DNA of 64,000 bases from Pseudomonas graminis (GTDB taxonomy: Bacteria; Pseudomonadota; Gammaproteobacteria; Pseudomonadales; Pseudomonadaceae). The DNA lies in NCBI RefSeq assembly GCF_002093745.1, contig NZ_MTSB01000013.1, positions 1-64,000 of the forward strand. The letters run 5' to 3'. A model generated the notes under the pieces. It saw nothing but the letters and a program-made list of their open reading frames with translations, made no database searches and was not told the DNA's origin. This document shows positions 9,022 to 18,255 of this stretch, piece after piece; the first letter of the stretch is position 1, and every line of letters starts with the position of its first letter. Made by a program: the position numbers and the translations under genes.

Positions 9022-10391
9022 CCTCGGTACGCGCACGAATTCTGGTCCCGGTATTGCTGCTGTTGCTGCTCGGCGACCTGTCCATCAGCCTGCTCGCCCT
9101 GCGCGACAGCCATCATGAAATCGAAGAAGTCTACGACGCCCAACTGGCCCAGAGCGCCCGTTTGCTGCAAGGCGTTCTAAGCCAGCGGGCAGCCGGCGAA
9201 CAGGATCTGGACAAGCTCTATCAGGCGTTCGATCAGGCCATGAGTCGGGTCGGCACCAGCGGCGTTGCTCACCCCTATGAAACCCGGCTGACCTTTCAGG
9301 TCTGGCGCACCTCGGGCGAGCTGTTGGTGCGCTCGGCCGAAGCGCCACTGCTCAGCGCCCCGCCCGCCGAAGAAGGCTCCCATGACCTGATCGAGAACGG
9401 TCACGAGTGGTGCGGTTTTCTGTTGGCCGATCCACAGCAGGGTTTTCTGATCTGGGTCGGCGAGCGCGACGATGTCCGCCAAGACCTGATCCAGCGCATC
9501 GTCAGTCATACTTTGTGGCCGACACTGATCGGCGTGCCGTTGTTGGTGGTAGCGATCTGGCTGGCCATTGGCTGGGGCCTGCGTCCGCTGCAGTCGATGG
9601 CCCGGGTTATCCGCAAACGCGATGCCGAAAGCCTCGAACCCCTCGACGTGACGCCGCTGCCCAAGGAACTGGAACCCATGCAGCACGCGCTCAATCGCCT
9701 GCTGACCCAGATCGAAAGCGTGCTGGAACGCGAACGACGCTTTATCGCCGATGCCGCCCATGAACTGCGCACACCGCTGACCATCCTGCGCATTCATGCC
9801 CAGAACGCTCGCCAGGCGGAGAGCCCGGAGCAACGTCTGGAAGCACTGGATTTTCTGGTGCATGGTGTGGACCGCGCGGCCCGTCTGGCCAGTCAATTGC
9901 TGACGATGGCGCGGCTTGAGCCGCGCCTTGAAGTCAGCCAGTTACACACCTTCGAACTGAACACGCTGGTGCGCGAGGAAATGGCCGAGCTGACACCGCT
10001 GGCGCTGGAGAAGCGTGTCGATCTGGTGTTCGAAGCCGGTGAGGATTGCGTGATCCACAGCGACCCGGCGGCCATCACCATTGCGTTGCAGAACCTGCTG
10101 ACCAACGCGCTCAACTTCGCCCCGCCCGCCAGTGAAATTCGCGTGATGCTCAACCGTCAGGAAGACGGCAGCGCGCACCTGTCAGTCGAAGACGCAGGAC
10201 CGGGGATCGACGAGAAACAGAAGGCACGCCTCTTCGAACGTTTTTACAGCCAGGGCCACAGCAATGGCTCGGGACTCGGGCTGGCGATTGTCGACATGAT
10301 CGTGCGCAAACTGGAAAGCAGCCTGCACCTGCGCAAGTCGGCGCAGGGCGGGCTGTGTGCAGAGTTGAGGCTCAAGAGCCAAACGGCCTGA
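9018..10391 (+). CDS. Sensor histidine kinase partner of the upstream regulator
   Basis: A 457-aa inner-membrane kinase. It has a first membrane segment (about 7-28), a periplasmic sensor region (about 30-165), a second membrane segment (about 167-187) leading into a HAMP-like linker, and HisKA with phospho-acceptor His248 (ADAAHELRTPLT). The C-terminal HATPase domain shows an N-box (NLLTNALNFA) and G-boxes (DAGPGI, GSGLGLAIV). It is translationally coupled to the regulator gene. Its stop lies 12 bp from the convergent amaA stop, so there is almost no room for a terminator. Confidence 0.94.
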   Translation: MTSVRARILVPVLLLLLLGDLSISLLALRDSHHEIEEVYDAQLAQSARLLQGVLSQRAAGEQDLDKLYQAFDQAMSRVGTSGVAHPYETRLTFQVWRTSGELLVRSAEAPLLSAPPAEEGSHDLIENGHEWCGFLLADPQQGFLIWVGERDDVRQDLIQRIVSHTLWPTLIGVPLLVVAIWLAIGWGLRPLQSMARVIRKRDAESLEPLDVTPLPKELEPMQHALNRLLTQIESVLERERRFIADAAHELRTPLTILRIHAQNARQAESPEQRLEALDFLVHGVDRAARLASQLLTMARLEPRLEVSQLHTFELNTLVREEMAELTPLALEKRVDLVFEAGEDCVIHSDPAAITIALQNLLTNALNFAPPASEIRVMLNRQEDGSAHLSVEDAGPGIDEKQKARLFERFYSQGHSNGSGLGLAIVDMIVRKLESSLHLRKSAQGGLCAELRLKSQTA

Positions 10392-10403
10392 CGCCGGTTT
10401 GCT

Positions 10404-11690
10404 TCAGAGTACGACGCGCAGGCACTGTCCGGCGTGGTACAGGGTGAAACCGGCGTCATAGGCCAGGGCGCGCAGGCCGTTGGCCGACACTTTCTTGCTG
10501 CTGGAAAAGCCTACCGGCAGCGCCGCCTCGTCGTCGGTCAGCACATAATCGGCAAAGCACTTGCCCACCAGCGTTCCGGTGGTCACGCCGCGGCCATTGA
10601 AACCGGTCGCCGCCAGCAAGCCGGGCGCAGGTTCGAACAGGCGCAACAGGTGGTCTGGCGTAAAGCCGATCCGGCCGGTCCAGGTACTTTCCCATTCGAC
10701 CCGGCCCAACTGCGGAAAGTAATGCTGCTGGACCCGATCAGCCCACTGGCGAATGAACCAAAGCGGATAGTTGCCGGCATTGCCGAGGCTGCCCAGCAGC
10801 AGTCGCCCGTGCGCATCGCGGCGGATATTGCTGAGCACGGTGCGTGTATCCCATGAGCCCTGCCCGCCACGCAGAATATCCGCCTGCGCCGCACCACTGA
10901 GGGGCTGCGACGCAACCTGATAGTAATAGCCCGCGAAAATGTGGTCCTTGATGTCGGTCCACTCGCCTTCGGTATAGGCGTTGGAAGCAATGATCACTTT
11001 CTCGGCACGAACGCTGCCGGTCTTGGTGGACACCTTCCAGCCATCAGCGGTGCGCTGCAGCCCGTTGACCGGGGATTCGCCATACAACTGACCGCCCCGC
11101 GCCACGACATTGAGCGCCATGCCGGAGACATAGGCCATCGGGTTCACCGTACCCGCGCGATGGTCAAGCAACGCGCCGCTGACCTTGTCAGTGCCACAGG
11201 CGTCTTCGCAGGGTTTGCCGGTCAGCAATTCGACGTTGGCACCGCGCCGTTGCCATTGCTCGGCACGGCTTTGTAAATCCGCCAGGCCCTTGGCGTTGTG
11301 CGCCATGTGCAGGTTGCCGGTGCGGGTGTCCTGACAGTCGATGCGGTACTGGTCGATGGTCGCGAACACCAGCGCTGGCGCTGCCCCCAATGCAGTATTG
11401 AGGCGACTGGCCTCAACGCTGCCCAGTACTTTTTCCAAGGCATCAGGCGCGACCCAGGTCCCGGCATTGACCAGGCCGACGTTGCGCCCCGAACCGCCGT
11501 GACCCACTTGATGGGCCTCGACCACGCAGACTGACTTGCCGCCCTCCAGCAATCGAAGGGCAGCCGACAGTCCGGTGAACCCTGCGCCGATAATGCACAC
11601 GTCGGCACTTTGCTCACCGGTCAACGCCGGGCTCACCGGACGTTGCGGAGTCAATTGTTCCCACAGACAGCCTTGAGCAAACTGCACCAT
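10404..11690 (-). CDS. amaA: L-pipecolate oxidase (FAD-dependent)
   Basis: A 428-aa DAO-family flavoprotein with the N-terminal dinucleotide-binding motif CIIGAGFTGLSAALRLLEGG and a C-terminal ATGFNGRGVTTGTL flavin segment. In P. putida AmaA oxidises L-pipecolate to piperideine-6-carboxylate in the D-lysine route. Length, the N-terminal LWEQLTPQRP segment and pairing with amaB match that enzyme. It lies 41 bp downstream of amaB with a good GGAG site before ATG 11690. Gamma-glutamylputrescine-oxidase-like enzymes are the main alternative, but the amaB and hglS neighbours favour pipecolate. Confidence 0.87.
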   Translation of the reverse strand: MVQFAQGCLWEQLTPQRPVSPALTGEQSADVCIIGAGFTGLSAALRLLEGGKSVCVVEAHQVGHGGSGRNVGLVNAGTWVAPDALEKVLGSVEASRLNTALGAAPALVFATIDQYRIDCQDTRTGNLHMAHNAKGLADLQSRAEQWQRRGANVELLTGKPCEDACGTDKVSGALLDHRAGTVNPMAYVSGMALNVVARGGQLYGESPVNGLQRTADGWKVSTKTGSVRAEKVIIASNAYTEGEWTDIKDHIFAGYYYQVASQPLSGAAQADILRGGQGSWDTRTVLSNIRRDAHGRLLLGSLGNAGNYPLWFIRQWADRVQQHYFPQLGRVEWESTWTGRIGFTPDHLLRLFEPAPGLLAATGFNGRGVTTGTLVGKCFADYVLTDDEAALPVGFSSSKKVSANGLRALAYDAGFTLYHAGQCLRVVL

Positions 11691-11731
11691 CGAAAAACTC
11701 CAGCAATGTCGGTCAAAAGCGCCCGTTCAGA

Positions 11732-13222
11732 TCAGTCGAAAACGATGCCCTGCGCCAGTGGCAGCTCGCGGGAATAGTTAACCGTGTTGGTTTGCCGACG
11801 CATGTAGGCGCGCCACGAATCGGAACCGGACTCACGACCGCCACCGGTTTCTTTCTCGCCACCAAACGCACCACCGATCTCTGCACCGCTGGTGCCGATG
11901 TTGACGTTGGCGATGCCGCAATCGCTGCCCGCTGCACTCTGGAACGCCTCGGCTTCGCGCAGGTCCGTGGTGAAAATGCACGACGACAGGCCCTGCGGCA
12001 CTTCGTTGTTCAGGCGCAAGGCCTCTTCAAAATCGTCGTAAGCCAACACGTAAAGAATCGGCGCGAAGGTTTCGTGACGCACCACCTCGCTCTGGCCCGG
12101 CATTTCGGCGATGGCTGGCGTGACGTAATAGCCGTTCGGGTATTTGTCCTGCAACTGACGCTCGCCACCGAACACCTGACCGCCCTCGTCGCGGGCTTTG
12201 GTCAGTGCGTTCTGCATGGCCGAGAACGCATGCTGGTCGATCAGCGGGCCGATCAGATTGCCTTCGCGCGGATCACCGACACGCACTTTGGCGTAGGCCG
12301 CTTTCACGCGGGTGACGACTTCATCCTTGATCGAACGATGCACGATCAGACGACGCAGCGTGGTGCAGCGTTGACCGGCGGTGCCCACAGCGCTGAACAG
12401 AATGCCGCGCACGGCCAGGTCCAGGTCGGCGCTCGGGGCCAGAATCATTGCGTTGTTGCCGCCCAGTTCCAGAATGCTGCGGCCGAAACGTGCGGCCACA
12501 CGCGGACCGACTTCGCGGCCCATGCGGGTGCTGCCGGTGGCGCTGATCAGCGGTACACGCGGGTCATCGACCAGCGCTTCACCCGCGTCACGATCACCGA
12601 TCACCAACTGCGCCAGCGCGGCGGGGGCATCCCCGAAAATCTTCAGCGCCTTGTCGAACAGCGCCTGACACGCCAGCGCGGTCAGCGGGGTCTTTTCAGA
12701 CGGTTTCCAGATCACCGGGTTGCCGCAGACCAGCGCCAGGGTGGTGTTCCAGGCCCAGACCGCCACCGGGAAGTTGAACGCGCTGATCACACCCACCACG
12801 CCCAGCGGGTGCCAGGTTTCACGCATGTGGTGGCCGGGACGCTCGGAGGCGATGGTCAGGCCGTATAACTGCCGCGACAGGCCGACGGCGAAGTCGCAGA
12901 TGTCGATCATCTCCTGCACTTCACCCAGACCTTCCTGAGTGATCTTGCCGGCTTCGACCGACACCAACTCGCCGAGGTCAGCTTTGTGCTCACGCAGCAC
13001 TTCACCAAAGATCCGCACCAGCTCGCCACGGCGCGGGGCCGGGACGGTGCGCCATTGCAGAAAGGCGGCGTGGGCGGCGTCGATGCGCGCCACGACCTGC
13101 GCCTTGTCTTCGAGCGTGACCGAGGCAATCCGGCTGCCATCAATCGGGGTGTAAACCGGATAGTCCCCTTGGGTGTGGGCACTGTTCGCCACGCCCAGAC
13201 GTGCTAATAACTCGGCAACCAT
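11732..13222 (-). CDS. amaB: Piperideine-6-carboxylate / aminoadipate-semialdehyde dehydrogenase
   Basis: A 496-aa aldehyde dehydrogenase of the ALDH7 (antiquitin) type. Visible are the catalytic Cys in GTAGQRCTTLRR, the general-base Glu in LELGGNNA, NAD-binding GSTRMGREVG, and the ALDH7-like segment SEIGGAFGGEKETGGGRE in slightly varied form. It oxidises the semialdehyde in equilibrium with piperideine-6-carboxylate to 2-aminoadipate. It is first in the operon with amaA, with an AGGAG site before ATG 13222. The gene is divergent from an aminotransferase/hglS pair that would carry the product onward. Confidence 0.92.
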   Translation of the reverse strand: MVAELLARLGVANSAHTQGDYPVYTPIDGSRIASVTLEDKAQVVARIDAAHAAFLQWRTVPAPRRGELVRIFGEVLREHKADLGELVSVEAGKITQEGLGEVQEMIDICDFAVGLSRQLYGLTIASERPGHHMRETWHPLGVVGVISAFNFPVAVWAWNTTLALVCGNPVIWKPSEKTPLTALACQALFDKALKIFGDAPAALAQLVIGDRDAGEALVDDPRVPLISATGSTRMGREVGPRVAARFGRSILELGGNNAMILAPSADLDLAVRGILFSAVGTAGQRCTTLRRLIVHRSIKDEVVTRVKAAYAKVRVGDPREGNLIGPLIDQHAFSAMQNALTKARDEGGQVFGGERQLQDKYPNGYYVTPAIAEMPGQSEVVRHETFAPILYVLAYDDFEEALRLNNEVPQGLSSCIFTTDLREAEAFQSAAGSDCGIANVNIGTSGAEIGGAFGGEKETGGGRESGSDSWRAYMRRQTNTVNYSRELPLAQGIVFD

Positions 13223-13314
13223 GTTGATGCTCCTGTCATGGACTGAAAATCACTGATGACCGCAGTATCGACCCGGATGCTGCCGGTCCACAAACGACGA
13301 TTTTGAAAAACATG

Positions 13315-13329
13315 ATTCCTTTTAGGAAT
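13315..13329. promoter_or_regulatory. Small palindrome in the lysine-cluster divergent promoter
   Basis: ATTCCT-TTT-AGGAAT forms a 6-bp-arm palindrome in the 249-bp gap between amaB and the aminotransferase gene. A related GGAAT-containing element (GGGAATTATTGGAAT) lies about 40 bp further right. These could be binding sites for a regulator coordinating both arms, but no regulator gene is adjacent. This is a suggestion from pattern only. Confidence 0.3.
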
Positions 13330-13471
13330 GAACTTTTGTGTTTTAAAGGCGTTAAGTGCGCCCACTTCGGGAATTATTGGAATGACCCGGTGATTTTATT
13401 TCGTTTGCGGGCGAAGTCTGATGTTTGCTTGGATAGCGCCATCATGATCACCCGCAGGCAAGGCCCGGCCG

Positions 13472-14719
13472 ATGAGCGAATACATCAGCGAATCTATTTC
13501 CTTTGTCCACAGCATGACCCTGTCCCACGGCCGCAACGCTGAAGTCTGGGACACCACCGGCACGCGCTATATCGACTTCGTCGGCGGCATCGGCGTGCTC
13601 AATCTGGGGCATTGCAACCCGCTGGTGGTCAAGGCGATTCAGGACCAGGCGACGAAACTCACCCATTACTGTTTCAACGCCACACCGCACGATCCGTACA
13701 TCCGGTTCATGCAGCAACTGACGCACTTCATGCCCGTGAGCTACCCGCTCAGCGGCATGCTCACCAACAGCGGTGCGGAAGCGGCGGAAAACGCCCTGAA
13801 GATCGTGCGCGGTGCCACCGGCCGCACTGCGGTTGTTGCCTTTGACGGCGGCTTTCACGGTCGCACGCTGGCGACCCTGAACCTCAACGGCAAGGTCGCG
13901 CCCTACAAACAGAAAGTCGGCGTGCTGCCTGGCCCGGTGTTTCACATTCCGTACCCCAGCAAAGACAACGACGTGACCACCGAGCAGGCGCTCAAGGCGC
14001 TGGATCGGCTGTTCAGCGTCGAGATAGACGTCAACGACGTGGCCTGCTTCATCTTCGAACCTGTACAGGGTGAAGGTGGCTTTCTGGCGATGGAGCCGGA
14101 TTTCGCGCAGGCGCTGCGAAGCTTTTGTGATGAACACGGCATCGTGCTGATTGCCGATGAAATCCAGTCCGGTTTCGGCCGCACCGGGCAGCGCTTTGCG
14201 TTCACCCGGCTGGGCATTGAGCCGGACCTGATTCTGCTCGGCAAAAGTATTGCCGGGGGTATTCCGCTGGGTGCTGTGGTCGGTCGCAAGTCGCTGATCG
14301 ACAACCTGCCCAAGGGCGGACTGGGCGGCACCTATTCCGGCAACCCGATTGGCTGCGCGGCGGGCCTCGCTTCGCTGGCGCAGATGACCGATGAAAACCT
14401 GTCCGCGTGGGGCGAACAGCAGGAAAACGCGATTGTTTCGCGCTACAACAGTTGGCGGGCGAACGGGCTGTCGCCGTACTTGGGCAGGCTGACTGGCGTT
14501 GGCTGCATGCGCGGTATCGAGCTGGTGACGCCGGACGGCAAACCCGGCACCCGACAGCTTGCCGAACTGCTGAACGCCACCAGAGACGCCGGGCTGTTGC
14601 TGATGCCCAGCGGCAAGTCGCGGCACATCATCCGATTGTTGATCCCGCTGACCATAGAGCCCGACATCCTGAACGAAGGGCTGGATATTTTCGAGCGTTG
14701 CCTGGCAGCGCTGGCTTGA
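13472..14719 (+). CDS. Class III aminotransferase, probable 2-aminoadipate transaminase
   Basis: A 415-aa PLP-dependent aminotransferase of the GabT/ornithine type. It shows the PLP-contact segment SGAEAAENALK, the Asp pair in IVLIADEIQSGFGRTG, and the Schiff-base Lys in ILLGKSIAGGIPLGAVVG. By homology alone it would be called 4-aminobutyrate aminotransferase. Placed directly upstream of hglS and divergent from amaB-amaA, it is better interpreted as the enzyme converting 2-aminoadipate to 2-oxoadipate, the role known for P. putida PP_4108. The amino-acceptor preference cannot be seen. Confidence 0.85.
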   Translation: MSEYISESISFVHSMTLSHGRNAEVWDTTGTRYIDFVGGIGVLNLGHCNPLVVKAIQDQATKLTHYCFNATPHDPYIRFMQQLTHFMPVSYPLSGMLTNSGAEAAENALKIVRGATGRTAVVAFDGGFHGRTLATLNLNGKVAPYKQKVGVLPGPVFHIPYPSKDNDVTTEQALKALDRLFSVEIDVNDVACFIFEPVQGEGGFLAMEPDFAQALRSFCDEHGIVLIADEIQSGFGRTGQRFAFTRLGIEPDLILLGKSIAGGIPLGAVVGRKSLIDNLPKGGLGGTYSGNPIGCAAGLASLAQMTDENLSAWGEQQENAIVSRYNSWRANGLSPYLGRLTGVGCMRGIELVTPDGKPGTRQLAELLNATRDAGLLLMPSGKSRHIIRLLIPLTIEPDILNEGLDIFERCLAALA

Positions 14720-14742
14720 ACCTGTACGGAGAAAACACCCTG

Positions 14743-16131
14743 ATGAGCACTGCACGCTTTGCCGACCCGGACAGTATTCGCGCCGGTTTCTCCAGCGCCA
14801 TGTCGCACATGTACCAGCAGGAAGTGCCGCTGTACGGCACGCTCATGGCGCTGGTCAGCGAGATCAACGAGCAGGTCATGAGCCGCGACAGCAATGTGCT
14901 GAACAGCCTGCGCCAGACCGGCGAACTACAGCGTCTGGACAAGGAGCGCCACGGCGCGATTCGCGTCGGTACGGCACAGGAACTCGCCACCCTCGCCCGC
15001 CTGTTTGCGGTGATGGGCATGCAGCCGGTCGGTTATTACGACCTGACCGCAGCCGGTGTGCCGGTTCACTCCACAGCCTTTCGGGCGGTGCATGAACACG
15101 CTCTGCAGGCCAGCCCGTTTCGGGTATTCACCTCATTGCTGCGTCTGGAACTGATCGAGAGCGACAGCCTGCGCGAATTCGCCGGTCAGGTGCTTGCCCG
15201 ACGCACGATCTTCACTTCCAAGGCCCTGGAGCTGATCGGGAAGAACGAGGCGGACGGCGGCTTGAGTGAGCCTGACGCAGCCGAGTTCATCCAGCAGGCG
15301 CTGGAAACCTTTCGCTGGCACAACACGGCGACCGTCTCGCTCGACGAATACCGACAGTTGAATGCTCAGCATCGCTTGATCGCCGATGTGGTGGCGTTCC
15401 GTGGCCCGCACATCAATCACCTGACCCCGCGCACGCTGGACATCGACGCCGTACAGAGCGGCATGCCTGACAAGGGCATTACGCCCAAGGCCGTGGTCGA
15501 AGGCCCTCCGCGTCGCGAGTGCCCGATTCTGCTGCGTCAGACCAGCTTCAAGGCGCTGGAAGAGCCGATCAGCTTCACCGGTCAGGGCAACACTCATTCA
15601 GGCAGCCACTCGGCACGTTTCGGCGAGATCGAACAGCGTGGCGCGGCACTGACGCCCAAAGGCCGCGCGTTGTACGACCGGCTGTTGAATGAAGCGCGCG
15701 ACGAGCTGGGGGAGTTTCCCAATGAAGCCAATGCCGTGCGCTATGCAGGGCTGCTGGAGAAGGCCTTCAAGGCGTTTCCGGACAGCCATGATGAAATGCG
15801 TGCGCAGGGGCTGGCGTATTTTCGCTATTTTCCGACTGAATCGGGCGTTGCGGCCAGAGACTCTGGCAGCCTGGATGAGTTGATTCAAGCAGGCCACGTG
15901 CGTTTCGAACCGCTGGTTTACGAGGACTTTCTGCCGGTCAGCGCGGCAGGTATTTTCCAGTCCAACCTGGGTGACAACGCGCAGGCGCATTATGAAACCC
16001 ATTCGAACCGGCAGGATTTCGAACGGGCACTGGGCTGCGAGACGCTTGATGAACTGGCGCTGTACGCCGACACCCAGCGGCGCTCGCTGGAAGCGTGTGC
16101 CGGGGCGTTGGGGCTGAAAGCACTGGGCTGA
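14743..16131 (+). CDS. hglS: 2-oxoadipate dioxygenase/decarboxylase (hydroxyglutarate synthase, DUF1338)
   Basis: A 462-aa DUF1338/VOC-superfamily Fe(II) enzyme. ATG 14743 follows a GGAG site; a longer frame opens upstream but overlaps the aminotransferase gene. Metal ligands known for P. putida HglS are conserved: His70 (in KERHGAI), His226 (in GPHINHLTP) and a Glu at 295 (in ARFGEIE, one residue offset). Substrate-binding Arg74 is present too. The enzyme turns 2-oxoadipate into D-2-hydroxyglutarate and CO2. It is the last step of the lysine arm in this cluster; a 2-hydroxyglutarate dehydrogenase is not in the window. Confidence 0.93.
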   Translation: MSTARFADPDSIRAGFSSAMSHMYQQEVPLYGTLMALVSEINEQVMSRDSNVLNSLRQTGELQRLDKERHGAIRVGTAQELATLARLFAVMGMQPVGYYDLTAAGVPVHSTAFRAVHEHALQASPFRVFTSLLRLELIESDSLREFAGQVLARRTIFTSKALELIGKNEADGGLSEPDAAEFIQQALETFRWHNTATVSLDEYRQLNAQHRLIADVVAFRGPHINHLTPRTLDIDAVQSGMPDKGITPKAVVEGPPRRECPILLRQTSFKALEEPISFTGQGNTHSGSHSARFGEIEQRGAALTPKGRALYDRLLNEARDELGEFPNEANAVRYAGLLEKAFKAFPDSHDEMRAQGLAYFRYFPTESGVAARDSGSLDELIQAGHVRFEPLVYEDFLPVSAAGIFQSNLGDNAQAHYETHSNRQDFERALGCETLDELALYADTQRRSLEACAGALGLKALG

Positions 16132-16901
16132 TCTGATCTTGAATGCCATACCTTGTGGGAGCTTGCTCGCGAAGAAGCCGGTACAGTCGGTAACATTATC
16201 GTTCCTCACGCTCCAGCGTAGGAATGCAGTGCGCGACGCTCTGCGTGGCAAGAGGACGCGGAGCGTCCCGAACGGCATGCGACGCGGAGCGTCGCACGAT
16301 AGTTAGATTGTCGTTCCCTACGCTCTAGCGCAGGAATGCAGTGCGCGACGTTCTGCGTCGCACGACAGTTAGATTATCGTTCCCTACGCTCCAGCGTAGG
16401 AATGCAGTGCGTGACGCTCTGCGTCGCACGACAGTTAGATTATCGTTCCCTACGCTCCAGCGTGGGAATGCAGGTCGCGACGCTCTGCGTCGCTAAAAAG
16501 GACGCGGAGCGTCCTGAACGGCATGCGACGCGCAGCGTCGCAAAACAGTCATAGCCGGATCATTTCACGCCCTTTCTGTGTTCTGTTTAACGCAACGATA
16601 AATAAAATTCGCAATATTGGTGTGCAACCCTCGGCTATGCATACTGCGATGGCGAGTGGACAGCAACGTGCCGTATTCAAAGGTTCATCCCTGCAAACAG
16701 GGCACGTGATGATCCCTCGCAAAAGGCTCGAAGCAGCCTGGTCCGGCTCACGCCAGACACTATAAAAAGACTCGGCCGGATACCGGTCTCCATGACGTCA
16801 TGGACTTCAACGCTGCCCTGGCGCTTCACTGCGCCGACCTGAAAACAGAATAACGATTGATAAGGCCTGAAAAAGGCCATTCAGCAGGCAAGGGGATCAT
16901 C
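16132..16901. other. Gene-free stretch with REP-like repeats
   Basis: This 770-bp interval between hglS and the DUF3100 gene contains a REP-type palindrome near 16151-16180 (GTGGGAGCTTGCTCGCGAAG), the repeat array described separately, and about 350 bp of unremarkable sequence before the DUF3100 start. I see no convincing gene. The one open frame crossing the array is built from repeat sequence. Confidence 0.8.
16195..16552. repeat. REP-like array with 66-bp tandem units
   Basis: Palindromic units of the form TCGTTCCCTACGCTCCAGCG followed by GTAGGAATGCAG and a GACGCTCTGCGTCG hairpin repeat here. Three consecutive units (16301-16366, 16367-16432, 16433-16498) have a 66-bp period, with partial units and GGACGCGGAGCGTCC hairpins on both sides. 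The pattern fits Pseudomonas REP/BIME-like intergenic elements. A degenerate single copy lies at 26738-26790. It may act in transcript termination or protection of hglS mRNA ends. Confidence 0.85.
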
Positions 16902-18230
16902 ATGCAAGACTCACACGCTGCAGTGTCGGGCGACAATCAGGCGGTTTCATCGATGGTGAAACTGTACGTCTGGGCCGCCGTTATCCTCATCATTGCCGAA
17001 ACCATCGGTGCCATCAGTATTCCCCTCGGGCCTGGCAAGGTGGTGTTGCTGCCGATGGTATGGGCGCTGGTGTTAGGTGCGGTGATCGGCATCGCCAGCC
17101 GTCGTTTACCCGGCACCATCGGTATCGATCATGGCACCCAGCTGCGCTCGGCTTCGATCCTGCAACCTGCCCTGCTGATCTTCATCGCCAAGCTTGGCCT
17201 GGTGGTCGGCGGCTCGCTGCCGGTGGTGTTCGCCTCGGGATGGGCACTGGTGTTTCAGGAATTCGGTCACTTCGTCGGCACCGTGATGCTCGGTCTGCCA
17301 GTGGCGCTGATGCTGGGCATCAAGCGCGAAGCCATCGGCGCGACCTTCTCGGTCGGGCGCGAGCCAAGCCTGGCGATCATCGGCGAGCGCTACGGCATGG
17401 ACTCCCCGGAAGGCCGCGGTGTACTTGCCGAATACCTGACCGGCACGCTGTTTGGTGCGCTGTTCATCGCCATCGTCGCCGGCTATATCGCCAGCCTGGG
17501 GATTTTCCATCCCAACTCGCTGGCGATGGGTTCGGGCATCGGTTCGGGCAGCATGATGGCGGCCGCAGCAGGTGCGATTGCCGCCCAGCAGACGCCGGAA
17601 GTGGCCAAGGAAGTCATGACCCTGGCGGCGGCGTCCAATCTGATCACCACCACCATCGGCACCTACTTCACCCTCTTTATTTCCTTGCCGCTGGCGGTGT
17701 GGGGCTATCGGGTGCTCGAACCGCTGATCGGTCGCACCACCAAAGCGTCCATGAGCGATGAAGGCGTCAGCCAGAGCGATGTGTCGCTGGAGGTTCCGGA
17801 ACTGGGCTGGCCGGGCAAGATCAGCGCGTGGCTGGCAGCCGGTGCGCTGGCACTGATTGCCAACTATGTCGGCTACAAGACCCTGTCGGCCGACGCCTTT
17901 ACCGGCATGGGCATCATGATCTTCTGTGCCTTTGTCGGTGAAGCGCTGTGCAGCCTGATCGGTCGCAAGATCCCGGCGGTGTGTACGGTTTCGCTGGTGG
18001 CTATGTTCCTGACGTCCCCTGCTTGCCCGTGGGCCACCGAGATCGCTCGGCTGACCAGTTCGATCAACATGCTGGCAGTCATCACCCCGATGCTGACCTT
18101 CGCCGGTCTGTCGATCGCCAAAGACCTGCCGGCTTTCCGCCGCCTGGGCTGGCGCATTGTGCTGGTGTCGTTCCTGGCCAACTTCGGCACGTTCATCGGT
18201 GCCGTATTGATTGCCGAGCTGTTTCATTGA
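16902..18230 (+). CDS. DUF3100 inner-membrane protein, probable transporter
   Basis: A protein of about 442 aa from ATG 16902, preceded by AGGGGA with good spacing. It is highly hydrophobic with about eleven membrane segments and small-residue-rich helices (GSGIGSGSMMAAAAGAIAAQ). It resembles the DUF3100 family, whose members often sit beside M20 peptidases or amino-acid catabolic genes and are presumed transporters. Here it is followed by a convergent LysR gene and a serine dehydratase, consistent with uptake or export of an amino-acid-like compound. The substrate is unknown. Confidence 0.8.
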   Translation: MQDSHAAVSGDNQAVSSMVKLYVWAAVILIIAETIGAISIPLGPGKVVLLPMVWALVLGAVIGIASRRLPGTIGIDHGTQLRSASILQPALLIFIAKLGLVVGGSLPVVFASGWALVFQEFGHFVGTVMLGLPVALMLGIKREAIGATFSVGREPSLAIIGERYGMDSPEGRGVLAEYLTGTLFGALFIAIVAGYIASLGIFHPNSLAMGSGIGSGSMMAAAAGAIAAQQTPEVAKEVMTLAAASNLITTTIGTYFTLFISLPLAVWGYRVLEPLIGRTTKASMSDEGVSQSDVSLEVPELGWPGKISAWLAAGALALIANYVGYKTLSADAFTGMGIMIFCAFVGEALCSLIGRKIPAVCTVSLVAMFLTSPACPWATEIARLTSSINMLAVITPMLTFAGLSIAKDLPAFRRLGWRIVLVSFLANFGTFIGAVLIAELFH

Positions 18231-18255
18231 TACGGATTGACTGATCCGGATCAAG

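Noticed and set aside
16195..16552. Repeat array considered as CRISPR
   Set aside because: Units are contiguous, with no unique spacers and no cas genes.
16336..16554. 72-codon frame with internal repeats
   Set aside because: It is translated REP-like DNA (66-bp units, 22 codons each) with no ribosome binding site.
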